38,255 nucleotides of DNA. Origin: Veillonellaceae bacterium. GTDB taxonomy: Bacteria; Bacillota_C; Negativicutes; UBA1444. Under the pieces are notes generated by a model. That model was given only the letters and a program-made list of their open reading frames with translations, was not told where the DNA came from and did not search any database. This document shows positions 16,072 through 22,684 of this stretch, piece after piece. The stretch spans positions 1-38,255 of the forward strand of contig JAAZNU010000329.1 of NCBI GenBank assembly GCA_012798135.1. The letters are read 5' to 3'. Every line of letters begins with the position of its first letter. Position 1 is the stretch's first letter. Made by a program: the position numbers and the translations under genes.

Positions 16072-17046
16072 CTACCCCGTCTTTCTGTGCGAAGTTCTTT
16101 TATCCGTAACCGCCCAAGCCGAATCAGGGTCCCACAACAAATCAAAACTAAAAGTCATAGCTTCACACAAAAAATTTTCCAGTAAGCTGTTCTCCCCTGA
16201 CATCTGTGCTTTATTCAGATATTGATTATACGCCATTTTGTGTTCTTGTTTAATTAGGGCCGGCGGATAGTTCCGGCGCAAAAGCATGGAGTACATAAGC
16301 AAGCGCCCCACCCGACCATTGCCGTCGGCAAACGGATGAATCTGTTCAAAACGACTATGGACACGCGCGCAGTGTCCGATGACGTCTTTGTCATTTTGAT
16401 TTATGTCAGCCACCAACTCAGCCATTAAGGTTGGGATCTTCGCATGGTTGGCCGTGGGCACATTCGTGCCAACAATCCTAACGCCGTGATTGCGATAAAA
16501 GCCGGCGTCCGCGCGGATACTATTCATTATGAGGCCGTGGAGTTTTAAAATATATTCTTCACTTAGGCGCGCGGCCGGCTTAACGGTGCTAAACAAATAT
16601 TCCAAAGCTGTTTGGTGATTTTTAGCTTCCAGGTGTTCGATCACGCTTTTATGGGGAATGGCCACATTGTCAAATATAATAGCGGCCGTATCGTTCTCGG
16701 TTAAGCTGGAACCCTCCAAACTGTTCGAGTGGTAGGTTAATGATAAAACAAACTGATCAAATAGGTCTGGCCGGCTCTTGATGTACTCTAGTATCTTGGG
16801 GAACTGTCGGCTCTTCTTGACCAATAGATCTTTTTTCGCAACCAGCTCGCTTGATGGAATTTGGGTCTGGCCGGTCACCTTTTTATAAAGCTCATCAATC
16901 AACTGTTGTTTTTGTGGCCGCGGCAAAGACCGGCCATTTAACCAGCTATTGACCGTGGCAAAAGACACGCCCAACAAGGCGGCCAGTTTTTCTTGGGTTA
17001 GTTCTTGCTCCTTATTAATGATGGTTAGTTTTTGCAAAATGGTCAT
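16072..17046 (-). CDS. Fic-domain AMP transferase with N-terminal HTH
   Basis: A 324-aa protein. Residues 1-55 form an XRE-like HTH (LTQEKLAALLGVSFATVNSW, 16-35). The Fic domain (about 95-300) carries the full active motif HPFADGNGRVGR (237-248), so it should transfer AMP to a hydroxyl of a target protein. Residues 107-112 read SNSLEG, the (S/T)xxxE(G/N) inhibitory motif; its Glu111 would block ATP binding, making this a self-inhibited class II Fic enzyme that does not need a separate antitoxin. The HTH suggests it represses its own promoter, which contains a palindrome between the -35 and -10 boxes. Its target is unknown; stress or phage response is plausible. Confidence 0.93.
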   Translation of the reverse strand: MTILQKLTIINKEQELTQEKLAALLGVSFATVNSWLNGRSLPRPQKQQLIDELYKKVTGQTQIPSSELVAKKDLLVKKSRQFPKILEYIKSRPDLFDQFVLSLTYHSNSLEGSSLTENDTAAIIFDNVAIPHKSVIEHLEAKNHQTALEYLFSTVKPAARLSEEYILKLHGLIMNSIRADAGFYRNHGVRIVGTNVPTANHAKIPTLMAELVADINQNDKDVIGHCARVHSRFEQIHPFADGNGRVGRLLMYSMLLRRNYPPALIKQEHKMAYNQYLNKAQMSGENSLLENFLCEAMTFSFDLLWDPDSAWAVTDKRTSHRKTG

Positions 17047-17054
17047 ATAACCAT

Positions 17055-17083
17055 ATCATAGACAACTTTATAAAGTTTGTCAA
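17055..17083 (-). promoter_or_regulatory. fic promoter with internal operator
   Basis: On the minus strand TTGACA and TATGAT are separated by exactly 17 bp, and the spacer contains the perfect palindrome AACTTTATAAAGTT (17064-17077) with further GACAA/TTGTC symmetry. A second similar half, ATAAAGTTT, lies near 17098. An HTH protein bound here would block RNA polymerase. The fic ATG follows about 10 bases past the -10, so the leader is very short. Confidence 0.8.
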
Positions 17084-17102
17084 AAATGAAAAAAATATAA
17101 AG

Positions 17103-17140
17103 TTTAAAAAAACCAGTAACGCCCAAGGCTTTACTGGTTT
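17103..17140 (-). terminator. radC terminator
   Basis: AAACCAGTAA at 17110-17119 and its exact complement at 17131-17140 form a 10-bp stem; on the minus strand it is followed by TTTTTTT. It lies 17 bp after the radC stop. Confidence 0.9.
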
Positions 17141-17157
17141 GGTTCAAGACAGAGCGC

Positions 17158-17640
17158 CTACAGTAGGCCCTGATCAGCAAACGAATAGTAGTCCTCACCA
17201 CCAATAATGATGTGATCTAAAAGCGTCAGGCTAAAGATGACGGCAGCCTCTTTGATCTTTTTGGTGATGGTCCGGTCTTCGGTTGAAGGCGACACTGTGC
17301 CACTTGGGTGGTTGTGGGCCACAATCAGACATTTGGCATTGCTGTAAAGCGCCACCCGGAGCACATCAGCCGGATCAACAATCGATTCGTTGACTGAGCC
17401 AAGATGCACGATTGAAGTGGCGTTAATGCCGTGCCGCGTGTTAAGGGCCAGCACCACAAATGCTTCGCGATCAAAGTCGCCGATCAGCCCTCGGATATAC
17501 CGAGCTGCCTCGTCTGAAGACTGAATAATGACTAAAGGCAGGCGGCTCTCGCGCACCAAATGACTCCGCACGAAATAGTGCTCTTCGGGGACCTTGGCAA
17601 ACAAGGGCAAATCCGAATAATCATCGGGCTTGCTGTTCAT
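17158..17640 (-). CDS. radC: RadC-like JAB/MPN metalloprotein
   Basis: A 160-aa RadC domain protein. The JAMM zinc motif is complete: Glu59, His109-x-His111 in VAHNHPSG and Asp122, with Ser119 as the usual serine, and the order HPSGTVSPSTED is that of RadC proteins. Chromosomal RadC is about 220 aa with an HhH N-terminus; the short mobile-element form, as here, lacks it. The activity is uncertain: RadC is not proven to act in DNA repair, and plasmid or phage forms are often near anti-restriction genes. The start is set by a strong AAAGGAGGGG ribosome site that lies in the arm of an inverted repeat. Confidence 0.93.
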   Translation of the reverse strand: MNSKPDDYSDLPLFAKVPEEHYFVRSHLVRESRLPLVIIQSSDEAARYIRGLIGDFDREAFVVLALNTRHGINATSIVHLGSVNESIVDPADVLRVALYSNAKCLIVAHNHPSGTVSPSTEDRTITKKIKEAAVIFSLTLLDHIIIGGEDYYSFADQGLL

Positions 17641-17647
17641 ATCCCCT

Positions 17648-17707
17648 CCTTTTGTTAGGTTTTTGGCTTTATATCTTCAGCCTAACAAAAGGTGTGGTCG
17701 CTGTCAA
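17648..17707 (-). promoter_or_regulatory. radC leader: promoter and inverted repeat over the ribosome site
   Basis: CCTTTTGTTAGG (17648-17659) and its exact complement (17681-17692) flank 21 bp. The arm near the gene contains the ribosome site. On the minus strand TTGACAGCG (17707-17699) lies 9 bp before the first arm, with TAGGCT 17 bp beyond TTGACA as a possible -10. The same arrangement precedes the primase at 27478-27541, so a shared regulator is likely. Confidence 0.65.
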
Positions 17708-17780
17708 AATAGACGCTTTTTTCTAAAGTGCGGTATAATTAACTGGCTAAAGAAAAAAGAATGCTTAGAGCTTTGGGCCT

Positions 17781-19076
17781 ATGGAACACGAGCTGGTTAA
17801 AACCTGCTATTTCGCCCGAGGCAGCTTTGGCGGTCGAGAACAATTGGTGGGGATCGGCGACAAGGACCGGCGCCACCACGTATATGTCGTTGGCAAAACC
17901 GGCATGGGTAAAAGCACCCTGCTGGAAAACATGCTGATCTCGGACATTCGTAACGGCTATGGCGTCGGGTTGGTTGACCCGCACGGCGACTTGGCGCATA
18001 AACTTTTATCCTTTATCCCGTCTGGTCGAGTCAACCAGGTTGTCTACATCAACCCAGCCGATGCCGACTGGCCGTTGGCTTTCAATCCCCTTTCTTGCGC
18101 CGAAACCGGCCATGTTCACTTGTTGGCCTCCACCCTGGTGTCGGTCTTTAAAAAAACCTGGGCCGACTCCTGGGGCCCCCGGCTGGAATACATTTTAAGA
18201 AACGTTGTCCTGACTCTTCTGGAGTGCCCCAGGAGCACCCTGCTGTGGGCCAACCGCTTGTTGGTTGAGGACCATTTCCGCAAACGTGTCGTGGCTAAAA
18301 TAAATGATCCTCTGGTGCGCTCCTTTTGGCTTGACGAATATAATAAATATCCGGAGCGATTGCTAAGAGAGGTAATCTCTCCCCTACAAAACAAACTCGG
18401 AGCACTCCTTTCCAGCCGGCCCATTAGAAATATTATCGGCCAGGAGAAGTCGCTTTTAGATATTGGCCACCTTATGGACTCCGGCAAAATCTTGATCATT
18501 AATCTCTCCAAGGGCCTAATTGGCGAAGACGCTTCCCGCCTGCTCGGGACACTTCTGGTCACGGAGATCCAGCTCGCGGCCATGGGCCGAGCAAAAATTA
18601 ATGAAGAGTCGCGCCGCGACTTTTACTTCTACATTGACGAGTTCCAAAACTTCTCCACTGAATCATTCGCCGAGATCCTGGCCGAGGCCAGAAAGTATCG
18701 GCTAAATTTAATCCTCGCCCATCAGTATATGGACCAGCTGGAGCCACCAATTAAAAGTGCTGTTCTGGGTAATGTCGGAACTATGGTAGTATTTCGGGTC
18801 GGGGCCGAAGACGCCCACGAATTAGAAAATGAGTTTTTGCCTGAATACGGCTGGCTCGATTTGGTGAATCTGTTCCCCTATGAGATTTATTATAAGCTGA
18901 TGAGAAATGGCAAAGTTCTTCGGCCCCACCCAGGCGAATCCTTGCCGCCCATTGCTGACGAACCGGACAATGAGACAAGAGAGAAGATTATACACTATAC
19001 CAGAGGCCGCTATTGCCGGCCCAGGGACAGCGTGGAGAGAAAAATTGAGGATTGGCTCGAACATCCGCGATTATAG
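17781..19076 (+). CDS. VirD4/TraG-like coupling ATPase, short form
   Basis: A 431-aa ATPase of the VirD4/TraG/HerA group. Walker A is GKTGMGKST (38-46), followed by LVDPHGDLAHKLL, the signature of this family; Walker B is FYFYIDEFQNF with Asp286 and Glu287. The final part (about 300-400) has LAHQYMDQL and the TraM-recognition-like region. No N-terminal membrane helices are present, so it is a soluble coupling-type ATPase. Such proteins feed DNA to conjugation channels, yet no channel or relaxase gene is seen here. A TATAAT at 17734-17739 may be its promoter; there is no good ribosome site. It is distinct from the second VirD4-like gene at 32248. Confidence 0.88.
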   Translation: MEHELVKTCYFARGSFGGREQLVGIGDKDRRHHVYVVGKTGMGKSTLLENMLISDIRNGYGVGLVDPHGDLAHKLLSFIPSGRVNQVVYINPADADWPLAFNPLSCAETGHVHLLASTLVSVFKKTWADSWGPRLEYILRNVVLTLLECPRSTLLWANRLLVEDHFRKRVVAKINDPLVRSFWLDEYNKYPERLLREVISPLQNKLGALLSSRPIRNIIGQEKSLLDIGHLMDSGKILIINLSKGLIGEDASRLLGTLLVTEIQLAAMGRAKINEESRRDFYFYIDEFQNFSTESFAEILAEARKYRLNLILAHQYMDQLEPPIKSAVLGNVGTMVVFRVGAEDAHELENEFLPEYGWLDLVNLFPYEIYYKLMRNGKVLRPHPGESLPPIADEPDNETREKIIHYTRGRYCRPRDSVERKIEDWLEHPRL

Positions 19077-19100
19077 GCCGGGAAAATGGCCATAAATGGT

Positions 19101-19126
19101 AAGGTCCCCAATCATGGGGGCTTTGG
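19101..19126 (+). terminator. Probable terminator after the VirD4-like gene
   Basis: AAGGTCCCC pairs with GGGGGCTTT with two wobble pairs, loop AATCAT, then a T-rich stretch. It lies 24 bp after the stop codon. A second GC hairpin, CCCC-AAGAA-GGGG, with TTTTTTT lies at about 19197-19220 and may serve the convergent gene. Confidence 0.65.
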
Positions 19127-19221
19127 TTTATAACGAGACAGCAAATTTTTAGCTAAAATAAATCCAATGGCATTACAATAAATCGATATTCCCTTTCCCC
19201 AAGAAGGGGGTCGATATTTTT

Positions 19222-20439
19222 TTATTTCTTCGTCCAATTAGCGAAAAGGCCGGTGGCTATTGCGGCGGCGCCCGCCAAAACCCTTGCATCAAAATTGATT
19301 TTTAAAATAAGGCAAAAAGGGCTTAAAATCAAAACAGCCACCAAAAGTGCCCCAAGTAATCCGACAATAGTCCTTGTGACTGGAGGAAGCAACTTTAACC
19401 TGGCGGGCACATCATATTGTACTAGAGAAGATAAAAAACCACTCAATTTCGTAAAATAACCAACCGAGTTGAGGGTTTTATAATAATATGAGGTATCGAT
19501 TGAGTTAAATTTTAAGATGAAAAATTCAAGCGCGGCGCATTTTATTTGTCGTTCATCAAACCCAAAATCAATGCCCTCTGTTGATCTCCAATTATTAACA
19601 CATAAAAACTCATATACAGCCAAGGATTCGACAGAAAGACTTACGTCTTTGGCGATTAGCGCATCTATCTTTTTATTGGACATTAATAAAGACTCAACCT
19701 TAGAATATAGCTGGTCAAAGGCCCCCGCAATATTTAAAGATTCTTTTGTTATTGGCAGCCAGGGGCAATTATTCTCTAACTCAACTAATAATTTAAAATA
19801 ACTAAGCACGCTGCCCTCTAAAATAATTTCTCGCCTAAATGTGCAATATTCTTTTAATAATTCTAGTGATTTTGTCTTGTATTTAGGAATAGGATATGAA
19901 CGATATTCTTTGAACGCCTCCGCAAACCCATATATTTTTCTAGCTAATGTATATTTACTTATATCAAACTCTTCTGAGAACTCGATTCTTTTTTCATTAA
20001 TTTTTTTATTAATTTTTAAAGTATTTGGTACATAAGCCCTATAAAAGAGAAGAAATAAAATAACCATATAAATACTCATCAGTCCCCGTCCACTAATAAA
20101 TTTCTCACCCGGAAGCACTGGAAGCAAGGGATACGCTTGTCTGGCGTTGGTGTCATCTAAATCAGATTGATTAACGTTAGAGCTGTCTGGGGTATAAAGC
20201 GAATGCCTGCCCGCCGTGATCATGGTATATTGGGGGGGCAAATAAAAATTAATCAAACATAATACTACAATCGCTCCGGCCAGAACCAAGAATCGCACAA
20301 TATTAACTTTTATCAAAAAACTTTTTTTAAATCTTTCTACTTGTTTTTCAATATGCTCAACAACATCGATCTGCCGCTTATATATCTGAGCAAGGCTTTT
20401 GTAGATTAAAAATATATCGTTTTGATCGGTCGATTCCAT
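19222..20439 (-). CDS. Membrane protein of unknown function, 405 aa
   Basis: I take ATG 20439 as start; a TTG five codons earlier (20454) is the alternative. The N-terminus (about 1-45) is a charged helix with VEHIEKQVERFKKSF, then a helix at about 50-70. A loop of about 55 residues, with ITAGRHSLYTPDSS, leads to a second helix (RGLMSIYMVILFLLFYRAYV, about 120-140). A long soluble region follows (about 145-350), and two hydrophobic segments end the protein (RTIVGLLGALLVAVLILSPF and VLAGAAAIATGLFANW). No family was recognised. It stands alone on the minus strand between plus-strand genes and could be a membrane effector or exclusion protein, but nothing proves this. Confidence 0.72.
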   Translation of the reverse strand: MESTDQNDIFLIYKSLAQIYKRQIDVVEHIEKQVERFKKSFLIKVNIVRFLVLAGAIVVLCLINFYLPPQYTMITAGRHSLYTPDSSNVNQSDLDDTNARQAYPLLPVLPGEKFISGRGLMSIYMVILFLLFYRAYVPNTLKINKKINEKRIEFSEEFDISKYTLARKIYGFAEAFKEYRSYPIPKYKTKSLELLKEYCTFRREIILEGSVLSYFKLLVELENNCPWLPITKESLNIAGAFDQLYSKVESLLMSNKKIDALIAKDVSLSVESLAVYEFLCVNNWRSTEGIDFGFDERQIKCAALEFFILKFNSIDTSYYYKTLNSVGYFTKLSGFLSSLVQYDVPARLKLLPPVTRTIVGLLGALLVAVLILSPFCLILKINFDARVLAGAAAIATGLFANWTKK

Positions 20440-20863
20440 TTTCTTGCACCCCAATTAATTTGAATTTCACAAACCTTGTGATTTTTATTTGGAATATCCC
20501 AACATCTTAAGACGTGACAAACTGCCTTAATATATGGAAATTTTCGAAGTATTAATATATCAAATAAATTGTAAGAATTTTGCTCAAAATGGCAAAGCCC
20601 CCCTATTATTAGGAGGGCTTTTTTGTACACAGCTTTGACTAGTCTTGGATAGAGAAAAAGCCCATCACCCCGGCCAATCCCCTACCCCTCTTAAGCCGGG
20701 TGATGGCTAAAGAGAGAAGCGGCCAGCTCCTTGTCCGCGAGCGATGCCGCTGACATAGAGTCGAAGGCTGATTAAATTATTATAGCAACGATTCTGGAAA
20801 TTGAGTATATTAATTTCAAATAAATGACATGTTAAACACCTGTTGTATGAGAGGGAAAGGCCT
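20440..20863. other. Intergenic region with terminator and imperfect stem
   Basis: No gene is supported. It holds a plus-strand terminator at 20594-20624 that has no obvious upstream gene on that strand, and a 13-bp stem with one bulge: GCCCATCACCCCGGC (20660-20674) against GCCGGGTGATGGC (20695-20707). The sequence around 20710-20760 is more GC-rich. A small RNA read on the plus strand up to 20624 is possible. Confidence 0.45.
20594..20624 (+). terminator. Terminator-like hairpin without an obvious gene
   Basis: AAAGCCCCCCT pairs with AGGAGGGCTTT with one mismatch, loop ATTATT, then TTTTTT on the plus strand. Since the only nearby upstream gene is on the other strand, it may end an unannotated small transcript or insulate the next gene. 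Confidence 0.65.
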
Positions 20864-21943
20864 ATGGAATCAAATAATCCCAATAATGGCCAAGTTGAAA
20901 ATGATCTCCAAAACATAGATCTTGAAAAGATAAAAAGAGATCTTAAAAGTCTCTCTGACCAACTACGCGAAAATACTATATTGACAGAGAGTTTTAAAAA
21001 AAATATTTTAACTGATATTGATAATCTTCTTAATAAAATGTTGGATATCGGCAAAATTGTTGAAAGATATAACGAAATTAAAAGTTTGATTGTAAAACCC
21101 GTTGTCCGAGTTATTGAAGAAAACGCAAACAAAAGTGATAAACGGGCCTTACGTTATGCAATAATTGGCTTAACTGGAACATTTATCGGAACCTTGTTGG
21201 GGGCATTAATCTCTCCGTATATCTCTTCTATATCCAATACCACGCACATATCTTCAAGCAAGCAGGCTCTTGTTTTAAATGAGCCGATACGTTCTACATT
21301 ACATGAATTATCAAATATTTTTTCACAAGACTCAACGGTGCTTTTTAAAACAGAATCCCTTAAATCGTTGAAAGAAATCGAAAGTAGTATAATAAACTTT
21401 TACCAAGACCCCAGTATTATATTAAAAGCGAAAGGAGAGTTAATTAATTTTCTTAATGTCAACGCGGACAAACCAGTCGCGGACAAAGAACTTGAGGCGC
21501 AAATTGTTTATATTGGCTTATTGTGTGGACTTGCCCTTGAGAACACAGCAGAAATTGAGACATTACTTAATTATGCCGCAAAGAATCAGTTGTTAAACAT
21601 GACCGAATATGGGCATAAAATAAATTCTTACAATAGCCTTCGCGGGGCCCTACAAGGGAAGCTCTTCTATGTGATAGACTCTCGCGGATCTCAAGATAAT
21701 ATAGCTGCTAAAAAAATATGCACGCTTGGCGGTTATGGCATCGCCCGGGGCAAGTGGAATAAAAAATTTACGTCTCCTTGTCTCTATTATAGAAGTGAAA
21801 ATTTAAACCCTTTCAAAAATATTCTCCAGCGGCACCTTGAACTGCACTCGTTATCCTTTTTCCAATATAATTCTTCAACCGGAACAAGTATTAAAAGGAT
21901 GTTCAATAATGAAAATCAACTGGAATTCCTGCTTATACTATGA
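20864..21943 (+). CDS. Single-helix membrane protein with coiled-coil N-terminus
   Basis: The start at ATG 20864 (359 aa, MESNNPNN) is chosen over 20843 because GAGGGAAAGG lies just before it. Residues about 10-90 are strongly helical and charged, likely a coiled coil (NIDLEKIKRDLKSLSDQLRE). One membrane helix follows (RYAIIGLTGTFIGTLLGALI, about 98-118), then about 240 mostly soluble residues without known motifs. The protein resembles no family I can name. Gene context (an orphan membrane protein on one side, a small protein and NACHT ATPase on the other) fits an accessory or defence role but does not show one. Confidence 0.68.
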   Translation: MESNNPNNGQVENDLQNIDLEKIKRDLKSLSDQLRENTILTESFKKNILTDIDNLLNKMLDIGKIVERYNEIKSLIVKPVVRVIEENANKSDKRALRYAIIGLTGTFIGTLLGALISPYISSISNTTHISSSKQALVLNEPIRSTLHELSNIFSQDSTVLFKTESLKSLKEIESSIINFYQDPSIILKAKGELINFLNVNADKPVADKELEAQIVYIGLLCGLALENTAEIETLLNYAAKNQLLNMTEYGHKINSYNSLRGALQGKLFYVIDSRGSQDNIAAKKICTLGGYGIARGKWNKKFTSPCLYYRSENLNPFKNILQRHLELHSLSFFQYNSSTGTSIKRMFNNENQLEFLLIL

Positions 21944-21951
21944 TGCCATGG

Positions 21952-21980
21952 TTGACTTTTCTTTATTCTTGTGCTAGACT
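21952..21980 (+). promoter_or_regulatory. Promoter of the 80-aa protein gene
   Basis: TTGACT and TAGACT are separated by exactly 17 bp, just after the preceding stop. The leader of about 70 nt can form a weak stem between TTGGC near 21995 and GCCAA near 22045, close to the ribosome site. Confidence 0.65.
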
Positions 21981-22057
21981 GAATAAACAATTCTTGGCTG
22001 ACAGTATTGGGGAGTTAACAAGATTAAAAATCCAAAAACTGCCAACCAGGAGGAATT

Positions 22058-22300
22058 ATGCGAGCAATTAAACTAGGGGTTCCGGTATACGACTCCAGGA
22101 TAATCCAGATGTTACATGTCGTCACCAAAGAAATCAACGCATGTCTTCCGGTCGATAAAATCGGTGACGAGATAAACAATTTTCTGGACAACATTAAAGA
22201 ACAAGGAGGAATTCCGATAAGAACCAACCAAGTTATTTATAAAAAAAGGGTGCTCTTATTTGTAGAGTGCATCGGACCCAAAATTATCAACGGCAATTAG
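22058..22300 (+). CDS. Small soluble protein, 80 aa, unknown
   Basis: An 80-aa protein with a very strong ribosome site (CAGGAGGAATT before ATG) and a good promoter and terminator of its own, so it is a real, separately controlled gene. The sequence begins MRAIKLGVPVYDSRIIQML and includes DEINNFLDNIKEQGGIPIRT, followed by two short strands with VIYKKRVLLFVEC. It looks like a compact alpha/beta fold; it has no membrane segment. No family was recognised. Its stop codon lies inside the terminator stem-loop. Confidence 0.75.
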   Translation: MRAIKLGVPVYDSRIIQMLHVVTKEINACLPVDKIGDEINNFLDNIKEQGGIPIRTNQVIYKKRVLLFVECIGPKIINGN

Positions 22301-22316
22301 ACATTGCCGTTTTTTA
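22289..22316 (+). terminator. Terminator of the 80-aa protein gene
   Basis: AACGGCAAT and its exact complement form a 9-bp stem with loop TAGAC, followed by TTTTT. The TAG stop codon of the gene overlaps the loop. Confidence 0.93.
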
Positions 22317-22684
22317 TTCCCTTAACTAGAGCGGCACTAAAAAAGCCGCCCTCTTATAGCAGAATTAATATTTACTTTTCCTTTCTTTTTTAAAAATATT
22401 GTTTATATATTTTTTGAAATGGCCTACTTATTGGAAAACGAAACAAGCAGCTGCTGGCCATAAGAGATTTGAACTTTATGAAACTTCTCTAACCTGAATA
22501 ATTCAAAAAAGTTTTAGACAAGCTCAAAACGTGGCATACCGCATAACTTTGTTGGAAGTTAGGCCGCCGCACAATATATTAATATAATTGGATTTATCAT
22601 TATTTTTAGTTAAATTTATAAATTAAGCAAGCCAAATAATCACGATGTAATTATTAAATTTTTAAAAACCATGGGGAGGCGGAC
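22301..22684. other. AT-rich leader before the NACHT gene
   Basis: No gene is seen. There is a small stem GCGGC...GCCGC (22331-22335, 22345-22349) and a TATAAT at 22583-22588 that may be the -10 box of the NACHT gene, without a clear -35. The leader would then be nearly 100 nt long. Confidence 0.45.

Noticed and set aside
15742..17046. Phd-Doc toxin-antitoxin pair formed by the Phd-like gene and the Fic gene
   Set aside because: Doc is about 125 aa and follows phd directly. This Fic protein is 324 aa, lies upstream with its own promoter and carries its own inhibitory motif.
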